Assembly: GCA_011109175.1 (NCBI GenBank)
Contig: RDEW01000017.1
Coordinates: forward strand, 310,001 to 374,000
Source of the DNA: Dicyema japonicum
Lineage: Eukaryota > Dicyemida > Rhombozoa > Dicyemidae
Direction of reading: 5' to 3'
Length of the DNA stretch: 64,000 bases
Under the pieces are notes generated by a model. It did no database searches. It saw nothing but the letters and a program-made list of their open reading frames with translations, and was not told the origin of the DNA. Below, piece after piece: positions 21,806 through 32,670 of this stretch. The position numbers were made by a program, and so were the translations under genes. Numbering within the stretch: position 1 is the first letter of the stretch; the number at the start of each line of letters is the position of its first letter.

Positions 21806-22487
21806 TTACAAGGTATTTAAGCTCTTAACGTCATTAAATGAATGCCTTAGCACGTGGGACTTGAACATGGTATCATCAACAAAATATATATCGCATAGGG
21901 AACAGTAAGAAGAGGTAACTTCAGACGAGTCAATCACATTAGCACGATTCTTACTGGGGTCATTCTCACAAGGGTTGGGGTACATTGATCCAAAGTTCAA
22001 TTCAGGGCTGGCTGAAACGTCGAAACTTCTATAAAATATATAAAACTAGAATATCACAGATTATAGGGCGTGGTTGTCGCGGAATTAACTCTTTGTGGTT
22101 GGGAATATAAATAACGGGGTACTTCCACTAAAATACATAAAAATAACAACGGCGGTTCTGTTTGGTGGGGGTATTTTTCTTTGGAGTCCTGTGCCGTCCT
22201 GAAGTCGAATTATTTCTACTATTTCGCTTTGAGGAGTGATTCCCTTCATCCTTCCCGATAGCTGATAAAACGTTGTGCTTAATAGAATCCATTATCCACG
22301 GGGGTATTTGTCCACAGCGATGTCTTTTATTAAAATATGGGTTACTGTCGAAATTTATTGTCTGGGTTGTTTTGTACTCAGCCAGTTTATGATCAAGCCA
22401 AATAGCAAAGTCAGAAAACTGGTTTTTGCTCATACACGTGTAAATGTTCTTAAAGACCTTTTTACTGTCATTGGCAATATTATCCAT
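21806..22487 (-). CDS. Protein with one C2H2 zinc finger, 3 exons
   Basis: 209 residues from exons split at 22128-22150 (23 nt) and 22029-22057 (29 nt); the frame closes exactly. The N-terminal part (FSDFAIWLDHKLAEYKTTQT) is helical and unrecognised, followed by a Ser/Arg/Lys-rich linker. One C2H2 finger lies near the C-terminus (C-x2-C-x12-H-x3-H: YCSLC...SHVLRHS). A single finger at the end suggests an RNA- or protein-binding role as readily as DNA binding. The frame is open for 15 codons upstream of the ATG at 22487 without another ATG, so a 5' exon could exist. Confidence 0.65.
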
Positions 22488-22539
22488 CGAAAAGTTCAGC
22501 GAATCAATAAATTTAAATTTTAGCCACGCGGCAGCAAAA

Positions 22540-23280
22540 TAAAATTTAAATTATTTAATAAAATAATTTTATTTACATAACTTTTTAAGCTGAAACTTAT
22601 AAGATGTTGCGTTCAATTTTGGGGACTATGGACTTTCTGCATAGGCACAAGGGTATACTCTTACAGAAGCGGTGGAGTCCTCTCGATGAGCCAAAGATGA
22701 AAATGACAGTGGCGATCAAGGGAACCGAGATCACCTAACTAGTTCGGTTACTATTAACATGTTTCCTGGGGGAAATAAATTTAAGGGACAGCAACTGTGA
22801 CAGGGCCCTACTCATTTTTAGAAAATATCGTGGAATTAAGAGTTAAGGAAAGACATCAGTGGCAAACCAGATTTACCTACCAAGAGATAGTGGCCATTGC
22901 CAGGGACGATAGACATTTCCAGACGCTGTGAAAGCCAACATCATCCCTGAAGATCTGAGTTCATTGATGACTCCTTTACCCATTATCACAACCATTCCAT
23001 AGGTTCTAATTCAATCACAATTTGATTTATGCTAAATTATGATAAATCGCTGAGTTTGTTTTTGATCTTAAATTTGTTAATTCACGAACAAAATTATTTT
23101 TGACAACTTGATTGCAACATTATTGTTTCAATGTATTTCTGGAAAGCGCTATGTCGTTAAATATTCCGATTAAACCTACTTATTTACTTTAGTGCCTACA
23201 TGTGCCTTTTGAGTCCTTGAGAAACCGAAATGCTGAGCTGCAGACCGCCTGAGATCAGTCACTCAAAATCAATTAAGGAC
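22540..23280. mobile_element. LINE 3' end and unassigned repeat
   Basis: 22620-22760 ends GAGATCACCTAACTAGTTCGG, a LINE terminus in plus orientation. 22850-22990 shares CAAGAGATAGTGGCCATTGC with 46470-46500, a dispersed repeat. The rest is AT-rich. Confidence 0.4.
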
Positions 23281-23282
23281 TG

Positions 23283-23645
23283 ATGGATTTTGCCACGTGC
23301 CGCTATGTGGTGCTACGTGCCTAATTGGTTTAAATTTTCTGTTTGTTTTGTCTGTTTTTTACTAGAGTGACGTCATTTGGTCCACCTGTCTCAGGCGGCC
23401 CCCAGTGCCAGACTGGCACGAAAAAAGGATCATTTGCTCTCCCCACTATACAAAGGGGTTTCCAAAACTGCAAGAAATGGACGCCTTTTACCTTTATGCT
23501 GGCTCCGGGTGGACATGTGTGATGTTGAAGGACTATTTCCGTAAAAGTGGAAAATGGATACACTTAATTAGTTGTTTACTGTTAACTTCTTCTCGGTGTA
23601 TCCGGGTGCTATCCACAACGTACCTTTTATTTTTTTTGCGATAAT
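23283..23645 (+). mobile_element. SINE-like repeat, copy 2
   Basis: Full-length match to 9685-10020: head CACGTGCCGCTATGTGG, core CCACCTGTCTCAGGCGGC, end CTTCTCGGTGTATCCGGG. Confidence 0.7.
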
Positions 23646-24239
23646 ACCCAGTAACTTGAAGTTATTGAGACATATTCAGCTCTTGAGAAGGATAAGGACT
23701 TCCTAGTTGTCTCGACAGCAATTATACGAAACCGAACTGATCCAGTAGTACTCGAGAGGATTCTAACTTTAATCCGACCTCAATCCGATACTTTTTTTAT
23801 TCAAAAGATTGAGTTTCCAATGTTCCGAGTCAACCATCTCGTCCTGCTAATGAGAAGAAGATAAGGACTTTCATAGATTATAAGCAAAGTGAACATTTCG
23901 TGCAATAGATGTCCATTACCTCCTCAACTTCAACTGGTCTCCACTGTCTGTTGTATTTATTATACTAACCCCCAAAGACGCAGACGATGATATGAGCCAA
24001 AATTATGTTCACTCATTTTGATTTCCACTATTAGACTATTTCCTAAAGATTCTCATCCTGAGCTGTCCAGGATTCTCCCCCATGTCGGTATGAGGTCACT
24101 TAGTTAGTTGGGAACTTTCTTTTCCTTTTAGCCCGATGACCATGGGGTAATAATAATTCGTAACCATTATATCTCAGAGTTAATCAGGAAAAGACTGAAC
24201 ACAAGAATCACAAGGGAATTAAAATATATTGATGAAAGG
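23646..24239. mobile_element. LINE debris
   Basis: Ends near 24091 in GAGGTCACTTAGTTAGTTGG, another LINE terminus. The upstream sequence has no readable frame. Confidence 0.35.
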
Positions 24240-24905
24240 GAGAAAACAAGAAATGGGATCCTTACTGGTGAGACATATAGGAAAGTTCTAGCCACTGCAT
24301 GTATAAGAAAATGCAGAAGATAAAAACAAAGTCGACGAAAACTAATAAAAACAAATCTAAGAATAAGACTGTAAACTCATATATAAATCCGGTGCTTGTG
24401 TACAACTCGGGTACATGGGAGGTCACAGAGCTAGAGCTCAAGAAAATGATATATTTCATCGAAAACAATTACGCAATTTAATGAGCCTAGGTTGGCCCAA
24501 GAAGATTTCAAATAAGAGATTATACTCTGTGGCACAATCGAGGCCAATAAGCATCGACATTATTGAATCAAGATGGAGACTGTTTAGGCACGTGTTTAGA
24601 ATGGACATAAACACCCATGCAAAAATAATAGTGGACAATTACTTTAACAATGAGAACAAACCATCGTTCAGAGGAAGGCCCAGAGTCACCCTCCCTGTAG
24701 CTCTAAACAAAAATCTTAATGGAATTGGAAGAAAACTTAAATCTGCATACATTGAGTGTAAGACCTAGAAGATCTACGGACAGATAGACAAAGCAGAGGG
24801 CGATGGAGACGCCTAGTGAAGCAAATTTCGAAACGGTGGCACAAACGGGACGTTTGTTAATGAAACGTTCTTTGGTTCTGTGAAAGTGCTTTTAATAATA
24901 ATGTA
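24240..24905 (+). mobile_element. LINE reverse transcriptase C-terminal part and 3' end
   Basis: Frames read NPVLVYNSGTWEVTELELKK, then HRKQLRN, LGWPKKISNKRLYSVAQSRP, RWRLFRHVFRMD and FRGRPRVTLP. This is the thumb/C-terminal region of a jockey/RTE-type LINE, broken by one frameshift near 24465. The 3' end GTGCTTTTAATAATAATGTA matches 5060-5250 in reverse. Confidence 0.65.
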
Positions 24906-24999
24906 CCTCAGATCAAGATCACCGAAAATAGTAAAGCAGATACGACTATGAGAAGGTCATATTTTGGATAAACCTTAAAGGTTCAACACCGAGGAGAGC

Positions 25000-25640
25000 G
25001 AAAAACACATTTCAATTCCCCATAGCTCAAGACCAAATCAAAAATTCCCGTAGCTCTTTGTCAAGGACCCGATGGTCTTGTATTTTCTACCTAAAACATT
25101 TGGACCAAACGGAGCCCAGGATCTCAAAGCTGTACGAATTCTCAGAAAGAATATGATTTAATCCAATGATATGGAAAAAATTGATCATCATCCTTGTCTC
25201 ATAAAAATGAAGATTCCTCTGTCTTTCGTCCTACAGACCAATCTCAGTTATTTTGGTGGTTTCGAATTATCTGGAAAAAATAGCCCTGACCAAATTTCAT
25301 GCCGGATAAGCCTTGACAAATCACAAAATGGTTTACATCCCTTCCAACAACAATCTCCCACCTTTCCATCACTTACTTCATTGCAGACGGTTTCATCAAT
25401 TCTTTTCACTCAGAAGAACTGGTTGACTTCCATGTAACACAGGAATTTGACCGCAACTGCCATGTGGTCCTTTCCAACGAAACCAAATCATCAACTATCC
25501 CCATCTGGTTGGAAGTCTTAGCTCACTTTCCGGGGAGACTTGGTCTATCATATGTCCCGTCTTACCAGGCGCAGAGCTCTTGAAAGCAGCGCTTCAGAAT
25601 CGCTGGTCTCAAAGGCCGGCATAATAAGATCTTGGTTCAA
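25000..25640 (+). mobile_element. LINE reverse transcriptase relic
   Basis: Broken frames with RT-like FHAG, PSNNNLPPFHHLLHCRRF and LPGAELLKAALQNRWS. Too decayed to assign a clade. Confidence 0.35.
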
Positions 25641-25739
25641 CAAAAAGAAGACCGCACATTAAACTTGTTTCTTGACATGTATACTTTTAGTCACTACACA
25701 ACAGACCACAAAAATCTCCAGGGAGTAGTTAGTAATCCC

Positions 25740-26020
25740 CATTATAAGAAAAGTTAAAAGGATCTACCTACCTTCTCCCTGACAAAATCCACTAATGAAG
25801 ATTGCATTATGAAAACTATTCCGCTAAAGATGAAGTGATGTCCGCGACGGTAGGACAAAAGTGGAAGAGAAGGCGGACCTACTTCCCTACCTCTCTTCGG
25901 AAGCCTGTATTGGAAGAATGGATTTAGTCGGCACAAGCAGATGTTCTCCTTTGGTTTCTTCCTTGTATTAGTTAGTTATGACTGTTTGTGATGATTTTAC
26001 AATGGTAACCCTGGGGTTAA
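25740..26020 (-). mobile_element. TTAA-flanked MITE, one end
   Basis: Contains GATGTCCGCGACGGTAGGAC, AGGCGGACCTACTTCCCTAC and TTAGTCGGCACAAGCAGATG, ending in CCCTGGGGTTAA. Matches one arm of the complete copy at 57748-58362. The other arm is missing. Confidence 0.65.
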
Positions 26021-26225
26021 TGATAATAAATATTCAATTACCAAAAGTCGTGAGGAGTGCAGGAGCTCTGCCAAATCCTCTAAACCTCCAAAAGTCATTC
26101 GTCCACACAGGAAGTATGTCGGGAGGATCGCCGAGAAAAGATGAGGCTGCTCAAAGAGGCCGGGATCACCTGACAGCCCCCACTTTCTTTAGCTTTGTCG
26201 GTGATTCTTGGTTCTAAATAAATAA
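26021..26225 (+). mobile_element. LINE 3' end
   Basis: Ends GAGGCCGGGATCACCTGACA followed by GTCGGTGATTCTTGGTTCTA and an AAATAAATAAAT tail. The same end is at 57590-57670 and variants at 15717, 41411, 47217 and 54480. Confidence 0.6.
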
Positions 26226-26557
26226 ATTACCAAAGCGGCTAATTGGTCAAAAGGTGGTGACGCAACTCTATTTCACAAAATGTCTACCTAGCCTCACGAT
26301 CAATGAAAAATCCTTATATCAACCTCCTCGTGAGCATAGAGAGCTGATAGACTAAGAGACATCGTTTTTGAACGAATGATATTGCAAAACCACGTAAGAT
26401 CTGAGTTAGAATCGCTTCCACTCAAATTGAAAAAACATGGAGGATCATCTACCAGAAGCCTCACACATAAACCGGCAGTTAATGTAACTACGGATTTTCC
26501 TAATAATAAACAATCAATAACAATAAAAAATTAATCATCAGTCTCGTCTATTCAGCG
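26226..26557. other. No gene seen
   Basis: AT-rich. No frame or motif supported. Includes the presumed 3' flank of SDE2. Confidence 0.4.
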
Positions 26558-27235
26558 TCAGTGAGTCTCCTTCAAGTCTGCTATGTTCTTATTATCAACA
26601 TCCTCATCAGAGGAATCATCGGACCCCAAATCCAAGTCATCATTCATTCTTTTCCTGGAAGTCTTCGGAAGCTCCTTTTTCCTCTTTAGCCCCACTTCCA
26701 CGGCGTTTTTTATCCCTTCTTTTATCTGATCGCGGTCGCGAAGTATTTTTCGTCATCCAATTTAGCAGGAAGCTTCTCTTGTTCCATTTTTTGCCGTTTT
26801 TCAAGCCTCTTCTTCTCCCGCTCTTCTTTTAATTGTTCCTGCTTCTCCAAGTAGTTGTTATATCTGAAAAATAGGAAAACGGAAAAAACCTTTTCTGGTT
26901 CACCAGATCTCGTAGTCTGTGTCCGTCCAGCGTCTTACATGCTTCCTGGTTGTTAGAATTAGGCATCTTGTGTCCCGCTGATATCAACATCTTCCCAAAG
27001 CCTCCTTTCCCACCAAAACAGCGAATCATTAACTGGTAACTCATGTTTTGCGTTGGAATGCTGTTTTTAGCTACAATTTTACTGCTGGAAAGTAAGTAAT
27101 ATTGGTTGCTTCTCAAACCCTAATAATTATAAGTTACCATAATACATGTGAACTGAATATATGTTCTTGTAAAGATTTAGTCGGAGATATTTTGAGTTGG
27201 GTAGTTCTATCAGATTTTATATAGAAATAAGCCAT
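26558..27235 (-). CDS. SDE2: SDE2, ubiquitin-fold spliceosome/genome-stability factor
   Basis: SDE2 is made as a ubiquitin-like fusion, cut after a Gly-Gly, and its C-terminal product (starting Lys-Gly-Gly) joins the spliceosome to help excise certain introns; in animals it also acts at replication forks. Seen: a ubiquitin-fold N-terminus (MAYFYIKSDR ... SNQYYLLSSS), the processing site FGG/KGGFGKML, the SDE2 signature EACKTLDGHRLRDL, a charged coiled coil (RYNNYLEKQEQL..EEREKKRLEKRQ) and an acidic tail (DLGSDDSSDED). Introns 27120-27145 and 26864-26889 (26 nt each). Near 26725-26760 the frame shifts by two bases between LDDEKYFA and RDQIKEGIKNAV with no GT..AG to explain it. Sequencing error, an unusual 41-nt GC-AG intron or a real frameshift are all possible. 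The start at 27235 sits 105 bp from a divergent gene. Confidence 0.9.
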
Positions 27236-27340
27236 TCTACAAAGATACACCACAAAATCTAGTTTGAGAATAATTTAAATTTCTCAAAAATAATTGTATT
27301 AAAATTATTATTATTCATAAAATATATAAAGTAAATAAAA
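27236..27340. promoter_or_regulatory. Putative bidirectional promoter
   Basis: A 105-bp, strongly AT-rich spacer (TTAAAATTATTATTATTCAT) between the SDE2 start and the plus-strand ATG at 27341. Inferred from geometry only. Confidence 0.35.
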
Positions 27341-27622
27341 ATGCAAATTGTTGATTACTTTTCTCAGTTTATTGTTGTAGGGAAGTGGATTAGCTTGGTT
27401 CATAAAGGACACATATTTCAAGTGCGCTCACTTTTAGGAAAAGCTCAGGACGGCAAAAATGACCATTACACACCTCCCACCGCATTTGATCTTTCATTGG
27501 GGGAAATGTTCTTGCGATTATTGCCTACTGGGTTTTTATATGATTGGTTGTATACTGATTCTTTAGGGACTAATGTGCTGTATCTGTATGGATATCGTTA
27601 CTGTGGCGTTGTTTGTGAATGA
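27341..27622 (+). CDS. Hypothetical protein, at least 93 residues
   Basis: Not recognised. An uninterrupted frame from an ATG after an AT-rich leader: MQIVDYFSQFIVVGKWISLV, then HYTPPTAFDLSLGEMFLRLL, ending CGVVCE. Mildly hydrophobic with no clear membrane segment. Given the usual micro-introns the frame may continue in a later exon, but I could not find a convincing join in 27623-28090. Confidence 0.4.
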   Translation: MQIVDYFSQFIVVGKWISLVHKGHIFQVRSLLGKAQDGKNDHYTPPTAFDLSLGEMFLRLLPTGFLYDWLYTDSLGTNVLYLYGYRYCGVVCE

Positions 27623-28095
27623 CTTCGATGGTGTCTACGGCAGATAATTTTTGTCGCAAATAAGAGGAAACAAGTACGTAATTTATTTGATGGAGAATAT
27701 TGCCTCTCCAAAAACGATCTACTTTTTGAATTGTAATTGTATTGATTCTGCCCCTACTACATGTATAGTATCTGCTGAAATACGAGATCTTCAGCATTCT
27801 CGAGTTTCATTCCGATAATTTTTAAGTCCTGGTTCGGCACTGATGGTAGTGTTTCTCTTGGTCTCCCGTGGAATATCCCTCTACATTACGTAAAGTTTGT
27901 TTCCATGGCAATGTGGCAGGAGTGCGACTCTATCCGCAGAATATGACCAAAACTTTCCATCTCGATGTCAGAATTTCCACTAACAAAGTTTGATAATTTC
28001 ATTTTTTGTAAAAATAATTGTTCGAGATCTTTAACGGATATCGTGAAAAATATTTGATGAAATTAAAAAAATATTTTAATTTGTAATTTTATTAT
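27623..28095. other. No gene resolved
   Basis: A minus frame at 27570-27797 (RINTITIQKVDRFWRGNILH) is open but unassigned. It may be a retroelement remnant. Confidence 0.3.
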
Positions 28096-28099
28096 TAAT

Positions 28100-28390
28100 T
28101 TTAGAGTAGAGATTCGAAAATGAGGAAATTCCGTAGCATTAGAGATCGGATCCCCTTCCTGCCGATATCAGTTGAGACATCTGGCGAGTTTCGTTTTAAC
28201 ACAGCATTGTTTATCAGATCGATCGGGCACCTTGCAGGACTGAAAAAGAGAGAGCTTGATTATTTTCTCGAAAAATGTGTTATTGATTATTTTCTCGATG
28301 GTCCTTTCGGTTTTTTTCACGAGCTTGGCCATTTTTTGTGCGCTATGTGTTTTGGTTGGAGTAAAATGAACTTAGTCATCAAATAACTGT
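28100..28390 (+). mobile_element. Retroelement relic, C-terminal ETSG region
   Basis: KFRSIRDRIPFLPISVETSG, then FIRSIGHLAG, match the KYQRISEEYF...VPFAVETSGILG..LVRKIGSM block of the element at 62985-63957. After that the frame continues open into unrelated sequence (DYFLEKCVIDYFLDGPFGFF). Confidence 0.5.
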
Positions 28391-29449
28391 CAAAGGAATG
28401 GGATTTTCATCACTTTTAAAATTACCACGTGCTTTCGTTGATTTATGTGGTCTCTTACTTTATGTTCGCTTGTAATCATGACGTACAGGAATATCATTAA
28501 CCTACAAGTCCATTTCGCAAGGATCTGGTATAACTTGGGTTATTGTAATATGAATTTTAGTACTGAATGTGCTATTCTACCTTTCATTATCGATTACGAC
28601 TTAGATATGGTCACGTGTCTCCTACACTGGACTCGGTGTCACCGTTTTGTACAACACTGGAAGATTCAAAGGTAGTGAGGCTAAAGATGTTCTCGTGAGC
28701 ATCAATAAATGGAACCTTTGGAAGTAAATCTGAACTGATGGATTGTCTTACGAAACTCTGACCTGATTCCCAGGGATTTTGCGTTCCCAGAATTATCGGT
28801 TAGCTTGAATGTCGCATGATTTTGTTGATTTGTTCTCCCACAGGCTGAATTCCTGCGGTTGTTCTCTATTCGGAAAGGATTTGTGCTTTTCTACCACGAT
28901 GGAGATAGCTGAGGTTGTCAATTAGTAGGAGAGTAGAAATACTATTGCTTGTATCCAATAGAAGTCATTAGGAACAGGGCCACGTGCACAAACCACGTGG
29001 ATTGTGACTATGACCATTGGTGTTTGCAGACGAAGACTGATTCCTTGAGGGGATTTTTGTTTGAGATAAAGATCAAGAGACGTGATTTTTTTTGTGGGGG
29101 AGTTGATCGAAGTTATTAATTTTAGTTGAATTGATTGATTTTGTCAGGGGAGAGATCGTATCTCCGTTTTTTGTTATTCTGTAGATCTTTTGTTCCATTA
29201 TTAGCGTTGGGTGTCATTTAGATTGGTTTTTATTGGTCTTCTCCAACGTCGTCCCTTTTCCTTATTCGACGGAATAACCATTTTAAGTAAATACTTCAAA
29301 GTCGAATAAGGAAGGAAGACGTAGTTTACAGCTTCTATTCAATAACCCCGCTGTTGTTTAAGGAATTGGGATAAGTTGAACACCAAATCCGAGCCCACAA
29401 TGCTTTAAATCACTGAGTAGACATATTAATCGATATTTTCCGTGATTCC
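28391..29449. other. No gene seen
   Basis: Scattered short frames only. An imperfect inverted repeat (CCTTATTCGAC ... GTCGAATAAGG) at about 29267-29311 could form a hairpin. Confidence 0.35.
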
Positions 29450-29620
29450 CGTCACTAGTTAAGTCAGTTAAATGCACTCCCGCGTTACCCATAAGCATTG
29501 AATACTTAGGGTTCCACTTGTGTCGTGCTCTTCACTATCCGTTCTTCCAGTTTTCTTCATGTAACTTTCTTCCTCGAACATCTCTTCAGCTCATCAAGAA
29601 ATCCATGGATAAGGTTTCCT
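29450..29620. repeat. Dispersed non-coding repeat, second copy
   Basis: TGCACTCCCGCGTTACCCAT, CACTATCCGTTCTTCCAG and CATGTAACTTTCTTCCTCG match 18800-19245 and 59380-59610. Confidence 0.5.
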
Positions 29621-29769
29621 GTTTAGTGTCCGAAGCAAGTCGTCTGACGTTGATATTAACAATATCTGATGCTTGTTAATATAATAAATTTTATAATTTA
29701 AAATTAAATAATAATTATTTATTTAAATAATAAATAGATTAAAATTGTCAAATTAAGAAAGTTCATAAA

Positions 29770-31166
29770 ATGATGTTACTTGTGATATTATTTTGTGAAT
29801 GCCAAAATTCATTATATGATAAATTTGAAGCCAAAATGGAAGAATTATTTGAATCAAAAGGAATGCATGACATAAATATGGAATCCCTACTATTCCATAC
29901 AAAGAACACCAAAATGGAGATGAAGGCTGCCATGGAATTTGCCAAAAATAACAAAGAAGCAATAAAAAACGCCACAATAACAAAAAATCGAGGACATTTA
30001 CTGGGTCTTTACAGAGAATATCAAAGAGAACGTTACATCAACTCATCCATGAATATTTCAAATGTATGGCGAAGATGAATGAGACCCCCATTATTATTGA
30101 AACTCTCCCCCAAAATACCAGTTTTGTTATGAGATGTGCTATCTGCGATCGAATCGATATTAAAAATCGCTTGGAGTGGGTGAGAACTCCCTATTTTGGA
30201 CAGAAAGGATTCATTATTGACCCCTCAAAGGACAAGAAATATGCATGGAGGAGACATAACCTGCTCATCAACAATCTCCAACTCGAGGACTCAGGTCACT
30301 ACCAACTTCTTGTAAATGATGACGTTGCCTGCATCCATATCGTAATTTGTGTTCTAAGCGGTAGATCAATGTAAGGAGGAACAAAAATATAAAGAGCATC
30401 CGATCGTGGTTGAATGAGTCAGTCAGTGAAGAATTCGAGGGATATGGCTGGACCATCAAAGTCGTGTGGGGTGAGTGGTCATACTGTGATAACTGCAATA
30501 CAAGTGGCCATAAAAGAAGACTTGGAATGTGTCGAGTCACTAATAACAATCCTGAGATACCGGATTTGTACTCCTGTAGTGATGAGAATCTCCCAGCCTT
30601 CGTTAAACGGATAATATACGAGCACAGCTTTTCTGATGTAACAGAAATTGATAGGTGTTTTGAAATTTGCGATGATTTCCAACTAAAGTTCTATTATGAC
30701 AGTTCAGTGGACGGTTTTCCAAAGTTACTGAAGATTATCAAGTCCTTCTTTGCTCTTCAAGTTCGTCGATTTGTCAAATTGGTGACAGAGGGGGATTCTA
30801 TTAGCTTTAAATGCCCGAAAATATTTTTTGGGGAAAGTATTAAGGGGAATATTCGGTGGATGTACAGTATTAATGAGACAGAGAGCTCCCCCATTATACC
30901 CTTTACTGTACTTATTGTTTATTACTTTGTATGGGCATTCATTACTAGTGGATCTTGGAGATAAATTGAATATTCAACATGTTAAGGAGTCGGGATATTA
31001 TTCCTGTCATTATGCACAGTTCCACATTGCTACATTTAGAGTGATTGTTATTTCTAAACATTTTACAACTCAGGCTTTGGAGTTTTATGCTTCTTTATGT
31101 GGAATAGCAATTTTCTTTGCTACTGTTCTTTATATTATTTGTTCTATTTATATTATTAAAATTTAA
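29770..31166 (+). CDS. FAM187-like receptor: Ig, W-E-W-C motif, Ig, TM
   Basis: Type I membrane protein of 443 residues. Signal peptide (MMLLVILFCECQNS); a charged helical segment; Ig-V domain (SFVMRCAICD, LEWVRTPYF, LEDSGHYQLLV); then VVWGEWSYCDNCNTSGHKRR followed by LGMC, equivalent to the WEW-x2-C-x2-C-x3-G-x3-R-x-GLC element that sits between the two Ig domains of FAM187A/B; a Cys-rich linker (LYSCSD, CFEICDD); second Ig (SISFKCPKIFF, NIRW, VKESGYYSCHY); a C-terminal transmembrane helix and almost no cytoplasmic tail. Introns 30064-30083 (20 nt), 30342-30364 (23) and 30862-30883 (22) close the frame exactly. The second Ig lacks the late Cys in the usual D-x-G-x-Y-x-C spacing but has GYYSC. 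Ligand and function are unknown, as for FAM187 generally. Confidence 0.82.
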
Positions 31167-31169
31167 TAA

Positions 31170-31900
31170 ATATTTTTTATTATTTATTTATGTTTATGGC
31201 CACGTGGTTCCATGTGGTTACTTGATTGAATATTTTTTATCCTTCCTTCTTACTGCTTCATCGGATTCACCTCACTAAGGAGACTTCCAATACCTGGCCG
31301 GAATTCAAAAGGATGCATCTTCTCATTCCACTGGGAGAAAATTTAGCCCGCTGGCGACGAGTTCTGGCTTTGACTGAGCCTCGCAGACAATGATGATCAC
31401 TGTGCTTAGATAAGGCTCAGGATCACGAGAATAGTTAGTTTGGTTTATCCTTGGTCTTTGAAATTTCATTCGCATAGCCTGGTTGATTCGAATCAACCAT
31501 CTTTTGTTTTACAACAAAAACTAACCTTGTTGGATTGAAAGACGTCTAGAACAACTGTTTTAAGGGTATTGAGTGACCTTGTAGTTTATTCAGCATCCGA
31601 AAGATAAAAATAAATTTAAATTGTTAAAATCATAGACACCACATGAACTTAAAAAAATGGACGCAAAATGCCGCACTAATTTAAAAAAAGATGAGGCATT
31701 TAATTAACTTGGTTTATTTTCATTAGTAATTCGATTAATCCGGAATAATGAGGAAATAAAAAATCAGATCACTAAGAAAGAAACTGATAGATTAAGTAAT
31801 CCTAACAGTTTGAGTATTAATTTTGGGCTAAAATTGAAAACTTAGATCTCTTGTATACTTCTTTTTATTATTTATTTATTAATCCGGAATCACCGAAAAA
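31170..31900. mobile_element. LINE and SINE fragments
   Basis: 31200-31240 resembles the SINE-like head (GGCCACGTGGTTCCATGTGG). 31260-31400 has the retroelement word ACCTGGCCGGAATTC. 31425-31470 is a LINE end (AGTTAGTTTGGTTTATCCTT). 31480-31900 is AT-rich with no feature. Confidence 0.35.
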
Positions 31901-31914
31901 GAAAGACAAAGTAA

Positions 31915-32570
31915 AGTCAACTAGTTAGGTGATCCCAGTTCCCGCAACCAAACGTGCCATCCTAAACCTGTGCGTCTCCATTGTTTCCACTGTCGAACGG
32001 AAATGCATTCTTTGATCCTTGCAGAGTAAGCCGATTGGGGAAGGAAATTTCTTAGCCAACCGATTTTCTTTTGCGTGGAAAAGTGAGAGGCTTAGTGGGT
32101 GTCCACCTTCTTCGCAAATGCGGAAAAATCCGGAACCACATCAACGAGTTGTAGATTCCGTCAGCAAAAGAGGTATTTTTGTTTCACATTGTGGTCCCAG
32201 CATACGTATTGTTTCCTTTGCAGTAAATTTAGCTTTTAGAGTGACCTCTGATAACGCGAATCTCCACGCAGCAGAGGCATATTCCACAGCCGGCGCGATT
32301 GTCAGGCGGTATATGGTTCAATTACTTTATTCATATTCGCTGGGGTCTTCTGGATGAAGGCCCGTGTGACATTCAATTTCTGTAGTCCTTTGGTGAAGAC
32401 TTGTTTGGCATGGTAGGTAAAATTAAGCAGCCTGTTGAATGTCACTCCCATGATTGAGGGGTTTCTTGTGACAGTATCCGAGTATGTCCGATGAAGTGTG
32501 TTGAAACTATCCGCAATGAACTATGAAAGCGTTGATAAGAAAGTCGTGGTTGATCTTCCAGAAGGGAATC
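31915..32570 (-). mobile_element. LINE 3' part
   Basis: The minus strand shows SIMGVTFNRLLNFTYHAKQV, IRVIRGHSKS-like and PNRL..SKNAFPF blocks of the reverse transcriptase C-terminus, with stops. The 3' end is the complement of GTTAGGTGATCCCAGTT. Confidence 0.5.
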
Positions 32571-32670
32571 CGTGTTGGAAATTCGGTTGACTTCTTTTTA
32601 TAAATAAGATATATTAAAATTAATAATTTATTTAAATTTTAATAAAATCTATATATTAAAATTCTATTGA

